Shown here: in pieces, positions 1 to 11,890 of the stretch
How positions within the stretch are numbered: position 1 is the stretch's first letter
How the letters are laid out: each line of letters begins with the position of its first letter
Source: Amphiduros pacificus
Lineage: Eukaryota > Annelida > Polychaeta > Phyllodocida > Hesionidae
NCBI GenBank assembly: GCA_949316495.1
Contig: OX439004.1
Location: 1,118,501 to 1,182,500, forward strand
Direction: 5' to 3'
Length of the DNA: 64,000 bases
The notes under the pieces: model-generated
The model's database searches: none
Told to the model about the DNA's origin: nothing
What the model saw: only the letters and a program-made list of their open reading frames with translations
Translations under genes and position numbers: made by a program

Positions 1-2708
1 CCATGGAAACCTGATGTACATTGAATCCAAACTGACAATATATGCGATTTTCACTTGTAAGATCTCTCAAAACTGAGCACAGACATCTTACGTTACAGCC
101 GAAGACAACTGACCTGCGGACGACAACAGAGCTGCAGTTCCATTTTAAAAGCCTTTAAAGTACATCTGTTCTCTCGAAAATATTCAAATCAGACCATTCT
201 CTGACACCTGCATGTGCCAACAATGTCAAATGGTGTGATAAACATCGGCAATCAATTGATAAACTGAAACGCAACTCTGTTGTCTTCCGCAGCTCTCTCA
301 TGATTTTAAGCCGCGGAGGCTGGGATGGAACTGAAAACCCCAGAGCCTGATTTAGGGAAATATTCTACCATTATTGGTACCCTGATTTAGGACTAGCTGA
401 AATTTGGTACCCTGATTTAGGACTAACTGACTAAGCTGAAAATGTCAGCGAAAAGGACCCTATTTAGCCCAGCTTCCCCAGTAACGCTGACTATGAAAGT
501 AACCCCCCTGGGGGCTGTACATTGATGGTAGATCATCTACTTTTAAAACCAGGACTGGCAGGAATAGTTGATGTAAATCTGAAGGCTGTTTACTTATGAT
601 ACATAGTTTTCTGTAGAACCATGAAAGAAGAGTATCCTTCTCATTTGAACGGGGTACAAAGTATGTGGGATGGGGATATGAAGTGTTGGACACTGCTCCG
701 GGAGTGTGTTTTCGCAATCTGAAAATTTTCGATAAAGGTTCACTTAATATCGCTCAGATATCAGAAAATGTCGGTTGTTGTGCTATGTACATGCCCTGTC
801 ACGTAAAAGTAGCTTCGTTAAAGCAATTAACTAACATATTCGTACGATATTTTAATGATTCAGATTGGAATAATGTTGTAAATAATAATAATACAAACTG
901 ACTGTTTCTCCACGATCTGCTTTTCAGTCAAGCACACCATGCGTCGACGCACCAGTCTGTAAATAGGTCACGCCTGGTTCACCAGTGTCTCTTTCTTATC
1001 CCATAAGACGAGTGCGTCGTCACATCTCTTCTCTATAAGTGGGCTGACTTGTCCAGTCGTACATTCAAGAGGCTTGTTGTGTTGAACTTTAGCAAGGAAC
1101 TTGAGTGGTTTGACAACCATGATTGAATAATGAGTTCTTTGAATTAGTGTGCAGATGACACACGAATGAAAGGTAAAGTAAGATCATGCATATAAGGTCG
1201 TTCAAAATACATGAATTAGTTGACTTTTACTTTTGAACAAATCTAAAACAAAACGTTAATTACTGAATGAATACTACTTTTGTAATATGACTCTGACTTA
1301 TGAGTACTCTGAGTACTTAACTTAGTAATGACTGTAATGTTGTTCAAAGTTCTGAACTGTTGGCAGATATTGAGCCCATGTAATAAAAATATAAAATACT
1401 GATGCATGTATGCATGTATATGGCATGTATATGGCTTTATGTTATAAAGGATAGAAAAAAATCTTAACCAATTATCCCCCTAAATTATGTCATTTATGAT
1501 AAGACATTAGATGGTCCTGGCCTAATTATAGTAATATAGATCTTGCCGAACTGCAAGAATCTTTATCTGTCATTCCTGTGAAATTTCCTGACTGTCCTAA
1601 TAAGGATCCTGTAAATATCTGGTTCCTCTTTGGATATTCTCAAAAAAGAGGCAATAGTCCGACCATTCTGCAATTACCAATCGGCAAAGCATAGATGGGT
1701 GTTCTGGAGAGGTCTGACTTTTTAACTTTTATGCTAAAAATGCCAAATCCCACTTGCATGAGATTTTTTTAAATACCCAATTCTTTTAGTGGTAATTCAT
1801 ATTTTATGTATGATTATATCTTAAGTCTCCCCAAAAAGCTTGATAATTTTTTGCCAAACTCCACCAGAGGGCGACATAGTGAACCTATCGCCAATAGTTT
1901 GTGTGCCTCTGGTGGACAGTGTGTTAAAATGCAATCAAGATCCAAATTTCTTTTTGTTTCAAGATAAATATCAAGACCAGTGTATTAGCTAAAATGTAAT
2001 TCTAAAGCAACATTTACCTTAAATTTGTTGTATTTTACTTTGTTCACACCAGCACATTCAAGTTTTTATTTTAGTATGTGATTTAATCCAATGAAATTCA
2101 TTTTAAGTTGTGAAACATGTCAACCAGAGCATAACAGTACTTCATATAAAAATAAATTATGTGAATAGTATTTTTTGTATAAAAAAAGAGCACAGATGAA
2201 AATGCGATAATTCTCAAATAAAAGATCAATAGTAGAGTAAGTTATGATAAGCATAATAAGCCAATCAACTGATTCCTTTATCAACTGATAATTGGGTGTC
2301 ATCTTATCTGTTTTGAAGCAGACAAGCCAGAATGGTTTGTAATAATTTTGACTGAGATTGACACTCATCGGTCACAACACAAACTGACTTAGTGGCTAGG
2401 TTGAGGTGTTGTGCAAAAATGATATAATCTAGAACACTATTCAAGTCCCAGTATGAACCCTAGCCCATGAAAAAGCAGATAAAACGGATTGTAACCTGGA
2501 AGTGATAGTTAAAAGCAGTTGTTTATGTTGCATATATTGTAAAAATGTGTTGGTTTCTTCCATTTCATTTGAAATAAATAAACACAGGATATGAATAAAA
2601 TAAATAAATTATAGATTATTGGACAAATACCTAAAATGGTACAAATGAAGCAAATCACAGATTCTGCTATAATAGTATAAATTACAAGTTGTAATCACTT
2701 ATTTTCAG
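1..2708. other. Region upstream of the LRRC41-like coding exon
   Basis: No convincing coding exon was seen here; the short open frames look random. The 5' untranslated exon(s) of the LRRC41-like gene should lie here because a 3' splice site (TTATTTTCAG) ends at 2708, but they could not be placed. Bases about 372-425 hold a direct duplication around GGTACCCTGATTTAGGACTA. Bases about 224-295 resemble 30,419-30,493 in the first NELFE intron (shared core TCGGCAATCAATTGATAAA), so this is a dispersed repeat. A CTCF-like site and hairpin lie at 1861-1915. Confidence 0.5.
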
Positions 2709-2761
2709 GTCATGTCAAAGAGTGATTTCGCATTTCTGCAGGAAGAAACTTAGATCTCCTC

Positions 2762-4753
2762 ATGATGACTGAATATGATAGGCTCACTGACTTAGCTGCA
2801 GGGTGTGTCGGACAAAACTGGAATAATTACTTCCTGCACGAAGCGAAATGTTTGCCCAGTCAAGCCTTGGAAGCTATTCTACCACACCTGAACGTCAATG
2901 CCTTGGAAGAACTGCAAGCAACATGCAGTGCTAATGATTTAAAAACCCACCACATTTGGGTGAGTCATGTTAAACAGACTGAGATACCTGATGCGAAGTG
3001 GAAGTGTCGCATCTTTGAGGATGAGATTCCTAACCCTCGGCAGGTCTACTGGGACAGGCACAGGGAGGATCAGTTCATGAGATTAGAGTCTCTCTGTGAA
3101 GAACCGCAGGAACCTGAGCAAATATATAAACTGATGAATGAGTTAAAGACAAATCCTGCACCATGGAATCGCTTGACGTTGTGTCCAGTCAACCTAGGAG
3201 CTTTAATGCAAAATTTACCTTTGCTGGCACTTGTGCAAAATTGTGTGCCTGAAATATGCATATCAAATGTTAAATGCCAGGACATTAAAGTCTGCAGTGA
3301 ACTTCAGCTTCTTTTATATATTCTGATGAAATATGGAAATCTAACGTCTCTTGTGATAAGTTGCTGTAAAATTGATATGGATTTGTTTGGCGTTGATGGA
3401 GAGGAAAGTGGGCTGGCAAATTTAGATGATAAAAAGGCAGGAAAACTAGCAAAAGCTCTTGGATATACCAAGTCCCATCTCTTACTGGACAATCCTTATC
3501 GGAGCAGAATATGGCCAGACTCCCCCGACAGTATGCTGAAAGCTGTAAACGAAAACAAACAATACACACAATGTTATGACAAAGTAATAAAAGAAATTTA
3601 CAAACTCAAAATCAGTTCTGAAAAAGTGGAATCTGTGTTGATTGCAATGAAGGGAGGAAGTAGCGAATGTAAGCCTGAGGAGATGCAGACTGAAAATTGT
3701 CAGGATAATGGCTGTAGATTGAAGCAGTTCATTTTAGATAACAGCTGGATGGAGATCACCCACGATGGCAAGATGAATGGGGTGTGCTCCAAGTTATGGT
3801 CCACACTGGAAAAGTTCGCCCTCATGGCAACAGTAGTAGATAAAACAGAATCTGCAGACAACTTCGAGAACATGATAATGTCGTTAGTGAGACAAAATTT
3901 AACACATTTGAAGCTTGATGTCTCACCCCCTACAAGGATAGATTTTCTGCCGGATTTGTTGACAGTAGCAGTTAATAGAGGGCGCCCCTTGGTGTGTGTA
4001 GATCTTTACAGCGTCGAGTTCAAGGGTGATGATCTCATTCCTGCTGAACTGCAGGTGCCATTCACCGCAGTCAAGTTCCTTACCTTACGATTTCAGAATA
4101 TCATCAACTACGGCATTCTGACTGAGATTCTAGAAAATATCTCATCTTTGAAAAGGTTGTCTTTTATCCAAGACAGCCCTGATAATCCAGATGTACACAA
4201 CCCTATTATATTAACATTGCCACTAATGAAAGCAGTGCAAAGTAACAAACAACTGGAGGCTTTTCAGATATTGGGCCAGTGTAATTTAAATTTAGCTGAG
4301 ACTATTAAAAATCTTCCAAATCTAAAACATATCAGTCTGTGTGGCAAAGCAGTACCGAGGGAAGTGGCAGAGAACAGTGATTTTGTGAGAGCTATCACTG
4401 AGCATCCGAACCTTAGAAATGTGATTTTGGCTGGAAACAACCTTGAGACATCTGCCTGTAAACTATTAGAAAACTTGTGCCTTATGTGTGAACAAGAACA
4501 ACTGCAGTACTTAGGTCTTGGGAATAATTTAATCCGCAGCAAAGATCTGTTGAGGATGGCAAGAAAATTACCACAGAGAACAAAAGGACAAGTGTTTGAA
4601 ATTCTCAGTCTTGTTGGTCATAAGGTGGTGACCTCAGAGAAGGACGAACTCCGAGAACTTTTTGGTGAAATTGCTGGCAACGTTCTCTTTGACACTGACC
4701 ATCAGTTCCCAGACCTCAATGTTCTGCTTGGGACCGACAGATCAATGACATAG
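2762..4753 (+). CDS. LRRC41-like leucine-rich repeat protein, probable elongin BC-box substrate receptor
   Basis: A 663-aa open frame in one exon. Residues about 8-70 resemble the start of human LRRC41 (MUF1): a Leu/Pro segment CLPSQALEAILPHLNVNALE at 30-49, then a conserved IW. In LRRC41 this region is the elongin BC-box that links the protein to Cullin-5 ubiquitin ligases. The C-terminal half has degenerate leucine-rich repeats, for example LTHLKLDV, LKRLSFIQ, LKHISLCGK, LRNVILAGNNL and LQYLGLGNNL. The ATG follows a 3' splice site ending at 2708; a second ATG lies at codon 2. A poly(A) signal follows at 4784. The middle (residues about 70-370) is poorly conserved, so the orthology call is moderate. 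The role as a ubiquitin-ligase adaptor is inferred from the family. Confidence 0.62.
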   Translation: MMTEYDRLTDLAAGCVGQNWNNYFLHEAKCLPSQALEAILPHLNVNALEELQATCSANDLKTHHIWVSHVKQTEIPDAKWKCRIFEDEIPNPRQVYWDRHREDQFMRLESLCEEPQEPEQIYKLMNELKTNPAPWNRLTLCPVNLGALMQNLPLLALVQNCVPEICISNVKCQDIKVCSELQLLLYILMKYGNLTSLVISCCKIDMDLFGVDGEESGLANLDDKKAGKLAKALGYTKSHLLLDNPYRSRIWPDSPDSMLKAVNENKQYTQCYDKVIKEIYKLKISSEKVESVLIAMKGGSSECKPEEMQTENCQDNGCRLKQFILDNSWMEITHDGKMNGVCSKLWSTLEKFALMATVVDKTESADNFENMIMSLVRQNLTHLKLDVSPPTRIDFLPDLLTVAVNRGRPLVCVDLYSVEFKGDDLIPAELQVPFTAVKFLTLRFQNIINYGILTEILENISSLKRLSFIQDSPDNPDVHNPIILTLPLMKAVQSNKQLEAFQILGQCNLNLAETIKNLPNLKHISLCGKAVPREVAENSDFVRAITEHPNLRNVILAGNNLETSACKLLENLCLMCEQEQLQYLGLGNNLIRSKDLLRMARKLPQRTKGQVFEILSLVGHKVVTSEKDELRELFGEIAGNVLFDTDHQFPDLNVLLGTDRSMT

Positions 4754-4783
4754 AAAAAAATATATATATTTTGAACTTACTGT

Positions 4784-4789
4784 AATAAA
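4784..4789 (+). terminator. Poly(A) signal of the LRRC41-like gene
   Basis: A canonical AATAAA lies 31 bases past the stop codon, on the right strand. The 3' untranslated region would therefore be very short. Confidence 0.6.
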
Positions 4790-7217
4790 GAGAAAGCAAA
4801 TCTTCAACCAGTCACAAGAATTATTCAGTTGCATAGCCCTTGCTAAAAAATTGCATAATCATATATACGGTAGTAAAGTAATATAAATTTGCCATATCAA
4901 AAGCCCTGGTGGTTTTAAAATGATTTGAGTGATTTCACATTTTGACTCCAGGCCCTTTTCTCTAAAATAACATCAAATATTTCAAAAGTAAGAAGAGAGA
5001 ATGCTCTGTATTTACTTTTATTTTTCTCTCCAAACTTCTATTAACTTTAAGAAATATTTAATTATGTTTAATGTCAAAATATTAAAGATGATGTCTATTG
5101 AAGTTTTCCTCTAAAAGAATATATTTCACTTTTTTCACATAGAACTGAAATTGATATTCTCAAATCTTTCTCTATTCTCATTGAGTGTTATTTTAAATTA
5201 AAATGTTTATTATAGATTTGTAAAAAAAAACTGAGCATTGAGCAAATCAAATATTACAATTTGAAATTTAAATATCAAATATTTTGTACATTTTTATTTT
5301 GTGTGTTGCAGATGCTAGTCAAACATAGTGAAGGTATTATGCACCAATTTATAGAAATGATAGGCATTAAAAGTCGTGATAGATATATTCCTCCATATTC
5401 TGCCCTTTCTCTTGTAGCTTTTTTGATATTTTCATTTGCAACACAATTCACAACATTATTTTCCAAAATTTTCCACCAAATTGAACCCGAAATTTCCCAC
5501 CAAATTGAACCTGAAATTTTTACTAGTTTAATTCTTACATAGTTTAGGGCATATTTAGGCTTCATATTTTTATTTGGTATGCAAATAGGGACCACATTTT
5601 ATTCCAAAATATGATCCTGAATTTGAATCTGAAATGTGTACAAAATAGTTTGGGGTCATTGTTATGCTTAAATAAAGGGGACTGCTATGTTTTGTGTCCC
5701 TCATCTGGTGAATGTTGGCACTTGGAAACATCAAAACAGTACAGAGTTTGTTAATTTTAGGTACTTTGTTTTTACATTGTAATTTGTTTTACATTTTTAT
5801 GATGAGGAGTCTGAGGTGAAATGAGAGCTTTCACATTTAGCATCTGCTGGATAGACGGCTGATTATTCATCAAATAATCTAAACATGATAACCATGTCCT
5901 AAACATACTGTTTAATATGATGAAAAGTTTGGCATAAAATATTGGTCATTCCACAGTAATTTTTTTTTTAATTTTGGAGCAGGAATTTAGATTGTGATAT
6001 GTCATATATATATATATACATATGCTTTTAAGCAAAATAAAATAAAGAGAAAATTTTACAAGAAAATGTTGCCATTGAGTTTTGTATGGCTACCATGGCA
6101 GGTCCCTAAAATAATTCATTGCAGAAAAAAGTTCATTATTAATATTCCCTCCTGGTAGTTATGAGTTTTTATTTCTCTTGTATTTTTTTCTTGGCCTGGT
6201 GTTTAAATTTCTCAAATAGGATGTGAATGCCTCAATGAGCAAATCTCAGGGTTTCTATTTCTAATTTTCAAGGAATTTTGAAATATAGTATCAATAGGGG
6301 GCCAGAATGGTTTTCCAATAAAATAGTCATTCTAAAGAAACCCTAAAGTTTGGGGTTATTCTTAGACTTGAAATTTAGAAGTTAAATAGAACTATTCTAA
6401 GCATTCTAACCATTCACTGTCTTGAGAAATCTTCCCTACATTCATTTTAGCCATGACCCAATACATCCTACAACACTGGGTTAGGAATAAGGTACATCAA
6501 GTTTATCATCATTGTGTATCATATCTCTTCATGCAAAGGCAGTGTCAAATAGATAAAAGTTTATTATTCTAACCTGAACATAAGTTGAACCTGTGCACTT
6601 TAAGTGAGAATAATTTCAACAACCAAAAGAAAAGGAAAATACACTTTTATTAACATATGAGAAGTGGGCAATATATAAGTTAAGTGTGACTTTTGAAATT
6701 CAGTCAGACAATCAGAATCAAAATTACAAAATTAGCATAAAAATAAGATGGTATCTCACGAGCATTTATTAATCTATCATTAAATGTTTGCCTGCTTATC
6801 ATGCCATATGGATTTACTATCCGATTCAGAGTTGAATATTTTAAAGTTTCAAAAGTTCATCCAATATCTGTCTTCAAACTGTGCATCTAAATATAAAGGT
6901 ATAGCCATGGATATGAAGTTCAGGATAGAGTTACCTTCTGGAATGGTACTATCCTTTGACACTATCATCCTCCTATTGCACTGTGCTGTGTATCATGGCC
7001 CACAACTTGCAAGAAAAATTATCTGCAAACATCGTCATCTATATCATTCACTTATGATATAGTTTTACATGAATAATGCTGAAATTAGACACACCCTTTT
7101 CTTTGCCCTTATGAAAGAATACAGAGGCTTATGTTATGCACTTTGTGAAATATGCAAATGCAGTCACTTATTGTCACTTTGCAGATTTATATATTTTTTT
7201 TTAGTTTATTTTAGGTA
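4790..7217. other. Intergenic AT-rich DNA between the LRRC41-like gene and TRMT112
   Basis: No supported gene. A 24-bp unit (core CACCAAATTGAACC) is repeated twice near 5472-5515, and a short (TA)n run is at about 6003-6020. The open frames of up to about 100 aa are low complexity and match nothing recognised. The TRMT112 3' end falls near 7200; AATAAA on the minus strand lies at 7205-7210, only a few bases past its stop codon. Confidence 0.5.
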
Positions 7218-9907
7218 TCAGCTTTCATCTTCGTTCAGCAGCATGTTAGGTATGCCATTCTTGATGGGAAACTTTCTGCCAGTCTCTGGACACACTAAGC
7301 TTCCTTCTTTGACCTCAACCTACAACATAGACACCGTAGTAATAATAATAATAAACCATTTATAAGCATGTGTTTTTGGTGTACAAAATATTATTTACAA
7401 ATATTTGTGAACTAATTTATCTTATTTCTGTAATTTATGCATATAAAAATCAAGTGTGCCCAAAATGAATCAAAAAGAAAAATATATGCAAGATCACGAA
7501 GTCTTTTTTTTAAGCAGGCATACAATGTACAAAACAATTAAGGTTAAATGTACATCATGAAGATTTGGTAGGATTTTATAATAATTCACTCATTCATCTA
7601 ACTAATTCACAAGATATATTGTCATTGGAGTAAAATCCCTGCCTATATCATAATATGAGAAAATTATAATATGAGATGAATAATTGATGGAAGATTGATA
7701 AGCATAAAGGGAAATCTTTTTTATGTAATATGGCGTATTCATCATAACTTACCTCAACTAATATGTGATGTGCCTTCTTGAGAAATTCTTCATTTGAGTC
7801 ATACTCCGGAATTAGTTCTGTAGGGAGATCACCCAAGTGACCAATCTGTAATGCAACAATATAACAATATAATGATGTTTGTCAAGGAAATTTACATCAT
7901 CTAAGCCACATGCTTCTCAACAATTACTGTGTTTTATAACTTTTTTCCTAAATGGAATTCTAGTATAATGGGGTTTCATTTGGGAAATAACTGAGTTTTT
8001 TTTCTTAGACCCAAGAAACTCAAGAAAAAAAATCCGAGAAATAAACATACGTTAGGTTTTTGGAGTTTTGAAATATTTACATCATGCAATATTATAACAC
8101 TCAGCACTTGTTGACAATATCTGTCGTTTTAGATTATTTACCAACATTATTGAATTTATCTGATAAAAATATATATTACATACTCCTAAATATATACACA
8201 ACTTTTGTTATTGAATTCACAAATGCACAAACAACTCATGATATAGATTTATCTTAGAATTCTCATCATAAAATCAACTTTATCAAGAAAACAAAAAATA
8301 AGGCAGTGCTATGACACTTGAAATTGCTCAGGAATATTGATCCAATGAAGTAACAATTGTATCATATTTTGGCAACTAGTAATATTCTTTGATGTTCTCA
8401 TTGCTGGTCCCAAAACATCTTACCAATGTTAACAACTGAAATGGGTGATAATATAGTAAAAAATGTCAAGGTCTTTGTTGCAGTGGTGAAAGTCTTTAGG
8501 AAATAACCTGAATTCAGGTTTTTTCTTCAAATATGAAATTAAAAATGGTCTGAACTCAGTCTGAAACATCCAAAAAGGACATTTCTGAAAGGGGGTAGGG
8601 GTATCTACAGGTTAATTTTTAAGGGTTTCAGTTTTTTCATGAATGCTGACTTTTGTCACTGTTGTTGAGAGAGAAGATAAAGAACTTACACTTTGTGCAG
8701 CTTCACATAACACTGGCCACTCTATTTTAGGTATCATCCTTGCTACAAAGTCAGGATTGAAGTCAACTTCGGAAACCTTGATGTCTTCTGCCTGTAAATA
8801 GAGAACATTCAAAGTTTGAGAGAATGAATTACACCCCATGTTATATGGTAAATAAGTGCTCAGTAAAATCAGCTCCATTGGAAAGTCTTCCTATGATTAA
8901 GATGGCGAGAGATTCAAGTATTGTAGGACATAATTATGTACAGAATCTGGGGAGGACTTCTCCTTCATGCTGTGAGCCAAAGATCAAGAAGAAACTAGCT
9001 CCACTGGTAATCACTGTAACGGTCACAAAAAGTTCTCACAGGGGCCTGGGCTCATTTTGCAGGTAACATACTCTGATAAGTGTATGACACTGGTAGCTGA
9101 AACAGACATTTTTGTGTCAGTCAGAGAAATGTATGACACCTTGTATTTTTGGGGGGCTTTTAGGATCGAAAGGTTTGAAGAGAAATGTTTGCATGCAAGT
9201 ATCAGATAACATCAGACATGGATTTAAATCATGAAATGTTATTATTGAAAAGATTTTAAAATGACACTTCACTAAGGTTGGCGGGAATCTGTTTTGGTAT
9301 ATTGGCTGGTCAGGGGTGTTCAATGAAACAAATTTTAGATTTATACTCAGTTGTTATATTTTCTTATTACTTGACTTTCTTTGAGATTTGTGAACAAGAA
9401 TATGCAAGAAAACTTAGAAAAGTATTAAACACTAGTACAGAAAAGAGACTTGTAAGTACCCCATTTTGACAAATGTAAAACCCTGGACCTGCCGCTGATA
9501 CCTTTAATGCAATGTCCTTGTGTGACGTCACACTCAAACAGGCCACTCAATGTTGAACGAGCCGACATTATCTTTTTCTCAGACTCGGGATTTCAGAAAT
9601 GTTTTATTTTCTTGTTGTGTAAGAGAGCTGAGATATAACATGTTAACAATATAAAATCTTGCTAGACTTGCAGCAATGTTAGTAGGGATTACGCCATCCA
9701 TTCTTGGGATAATATTAAATTAACTTAAAAGCATCAAATATCACTTGAACCAAGGAGGTTTAAATTAAAATAAAAACCTCGTTGTCTGTCAGTACAAATC
9801 TCGACACACAACGAAATCATTGTACTCACGACTATTCCAAGAGGATATCCCTTTTTCACACCCTTTATCACTGTTGAAGTCAACATATTATGCGTTAACA
9901 GCTTCAT
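7218..9907 (-). CDS. TRMT112: TRMT112, multifunctional methyltransferase activator subunit
   Basis: TRM112 is the small activating partner of several S-adenosylmethionine methyltransferases that modify tRNA, 18S rRNA and the release factor eRF1. Four exons on the minus strand join in phase 0: 9907-9830, 8791-8690, 7845-7753 and 7319-7218. The product is 124 aa; human is 125. It starts [11 protein letters not shown], has the hallmark [14 protein letters not shown] in exon 2, HHILVE at the end of exon 3, and CPETGRKFP then [12 protein letters not shown] in exon 4. All donors (GTGAGT, GTAAGT, GTAAGT) and acceptors fit consensus. The start was chosen because MKLLTHN is the family start; an upstream in-frame Met at 9937 is ignored. 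The CPETG motif is kept, while the N-terminal zinc cysteines of yeast Trm112 are missing, as in vertebrates. Confidence 0.97.
8481..8661. mobile_element. CAGTG-ended MITE, copy A (in TRMT112 intron 2)
   Basis: A 181-bp element with inverted ends starting CAGTGGTGAAAGTC and ending GTCACTG, flanked by the 6-bp duplication TTGTTG (8475-8480 and 8662-8667). Copies B (16,154) and C (46,049) are very similar across their length. The core AAAGGGGGTAGGGGTATCT is shared by all three. No coding capacity, so it is non-autonomous. CAG...CTG termini suggest the hAT superfamily. Its right end is about 22 bp from the exon 2 splice donor. Confidence 0.85.
9120..9570. repeat. Diverged relative of the 42.2-kb inverted-repeat element (TRMT112 intron 1)
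   Basis: Several blocks match 42,250-42,690 in order and orientation: GATAACATCA, GGATTTAAATCAT, AAAATGACACTTCACT, GGCGGGAATC, GGGGTGTTCAAT, and ACCCTGGACCTGCC followed by GTCCTTGTGTGAC. The inverted ends seen at 42 kb were not recognisable here, so the edges are approximate and this copy is older or truncated. Confidence 0.6.
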
Positions 9908-11883
9908 CTTGCATAAAATTTTCTTCAAGAAACACAATCCACGTTTTTCGTTTTTATGGGGCTAGCAAGGTGAAGGTCGGTGACCTCGCAACCATTTGTT
10001 TGAGATATTTAATCATTATTTTTGCCACAAAAGCTGACTAATGGAATGTGATAAAAACATATTAGCATTCAAATAAATTTTATCACATATCTGTAACTAT
10101 ATTATATAACGTGGACAGTCATGATACCATTTATTTGTTTGCTGCTATGTCGTCGCCCCCAGCTGCTTTGTGTTTCTGCAAAGTAGGCAATACACCACAG
10201 CACTGGAAGTTTGAAGGACTGGATGAGGTTAGCACCAGGATTAACATTCTGAGCTGGTATGTCGCTGTCAGCAGCCTGTATTCAATTCGGTGATAATGAA
10301 TAAAATTATATTGAGTAATGTACACTTTTAACAGGTCCAGTTCAATATTTAAATATTCATGCATGTGCAATACATGTGTTGAATAAATGTTCTCAGGAAA
10401 GTAACAAACACCAAAAATATTTTCACTAATTGTCTAAAAGTATAAAAACTATGTAATAACTTGTGTAATGGCAGTAACCAATGGATAAAGCAGTACTCCC
10501 ACATATGACACTAGATTTTGTCCCCACCCAACAAAGTAAGAGGGAATTTGAAGCAAGTTCTGTCTGCCAAACATTTGTCTGTGCATCCATCCGAAATAAT
10601 GAATACCGATGAAGTCGGGCCCCCAAGTGAAGTCAGCCCCCAAGTGAAGTCGGGCCCCCAAGTGAAGTCAGCCCCCAAGTGAAGTTGGCCCCATTGTAGG
10701 TAGGCGAACTCGGCTCCCGAGAGAAGCCAGCTCCGGTCACTCTGTAACAGCTCGAAACTCATGAAATCTCTTTTGAGAACGCTATTTGACCCAAAAGGCA
10801 TTAACTAACCCTACCTAGGGACCCTTGGTAGCCGTCTATTTTCTTTTGGTAATTTCATAATCTTGCCACCTAAATCTGGGGGCCGACTTCTCTCAGGGTC
10901 TCTTCACTTGGGGGCTGACTTCACTTGGGGGCCGACTTCACTTGGGGGGCCGATTTCACTCGTTACCGAAATAATTACTTGTAATTGCTGTAAAACTTCT
11001 TCGAAGCTGACCTTTCTGCATCCTCTTTGAAGTCATATACTTGGTTTGTAACGGCATAAAACCTCAGTACCTTGCTACATATGTTTTGCAAGTGACTGTT
11101 AAAGAACACCTATCATGAAAATATAGAACATAACATGGAAATACAGGAATGAGCCCCTGACAGCAATTCATTATTCAATTTTTAGAAATCACTCTGTCTG
11201 TCCAGTGTTGGTGTGTGTTAATGTGTGTATGTTTTAGTGTGTATGTTTTAGTGTGTGTTTGTGTGTGTTTGTTTTTTTCCTCTATTTATTTCCTCTATTT
11301 TCAAACCTACATCATCATCATCAGATCAGAGAGCAGAGTGCAAGTGCACTTAATAACCTTCAGCACATAGGAAAAGACCTACGCCATTAGGTCAGATATC
11401 AACCAGTGCAATGTATTAAGTATAAAGGAACTGGGCTTTATAGACAATGATACTATTATTGTTGGCACCACAGATTATTATGGAACTGATTCCGGCATTC
11501 GTTACAAGGTATCTAGTTTCAGTATTTTTTCTAATGACCTTGGCCAATTCAGCGCTTGTTATACTCTCGAAAAATGCAATTCATTTATCGTCCTCTCTGA
11601 TGTGATTCTTGTTGCCTAATGGGGGATTGTAGGCAGTTATCATGCCATATATTTCATGCTTGGGTCTCACATATAGACTCAAAAAAGAAAAAAGATTTCT
11701 ATCACTCAGAAAGCTTTGAATATACATGTATAATGATTTTGAAAAATTGCAGTGCAAGACCTGGACTCTTTCGCGTTTCATCCTTTAACTCTCATTTTTC
11801 CTACTTTCATGACGATTAAGTTATTTTCCTCCTTTTGATTACAAGCTGTGGGTGCATATTATAATATCTATTTGTATTTCCAG
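9908..11883. other. Intergenic region between divergent TRMT112 and MRRF
   Basis: Both start codons face this region, so it should hold both promoters. The non-coding first exon of MRRF must lie here because a 3' splice site ends at 11,883, but it could not be placed; the open stretch 10,111-10,293 is one possible location. The region also carries the fold-back element at 10,601-10,965. About 10,985-11,085 contains a dispersed repeat also seen near 14,110-14,200 (shared words CGAAGCTGAC, TTTCTG, CATAAAACCT). Confidence 0.5.
10601..10965. mobile_element. Fold-back DNA element with repeated inverted ends and a 10-bp duplication
   Basis: The left arm (about 10,609-10,690) holds about four tandem copies of CCCCCAAGTGAAGTC(G/A)G. 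The right arm (about 10,880-10,955) holds the same unit inverted. They flank a unique centre of about 190 bp. The sequence CCGAAATAAT occurs directly before (10,591-10,600) and after (10,966-10,975) the element, consistent with a 10-bp target duplication as made by Mutator-like or fold-back elements. There is no open frame. Part of the centre (about 10,735-10,805) resembles 16,870-16,925 and 26,675-26,725 in the opposite orientation. Confidence 0.7.
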
Positions 11884-11890
11884 GTACACT

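Noticed and set aside
460-901. Two short open frames on opposite strands near the window start
   Set aside because: No splice or homology support; they overlap each other and look random.
3070-4542. Minus-strand open frames inside the LRRC41-like exon
   Set aside because: Antisense shadows of a 663-codon frame; no family match.
5261-5595. Overlapping frames of 93 and 106 codons on both strands
   Set aside because: Low-complexity AT-rich translation over a small tandem duplication; no homology or splice context.
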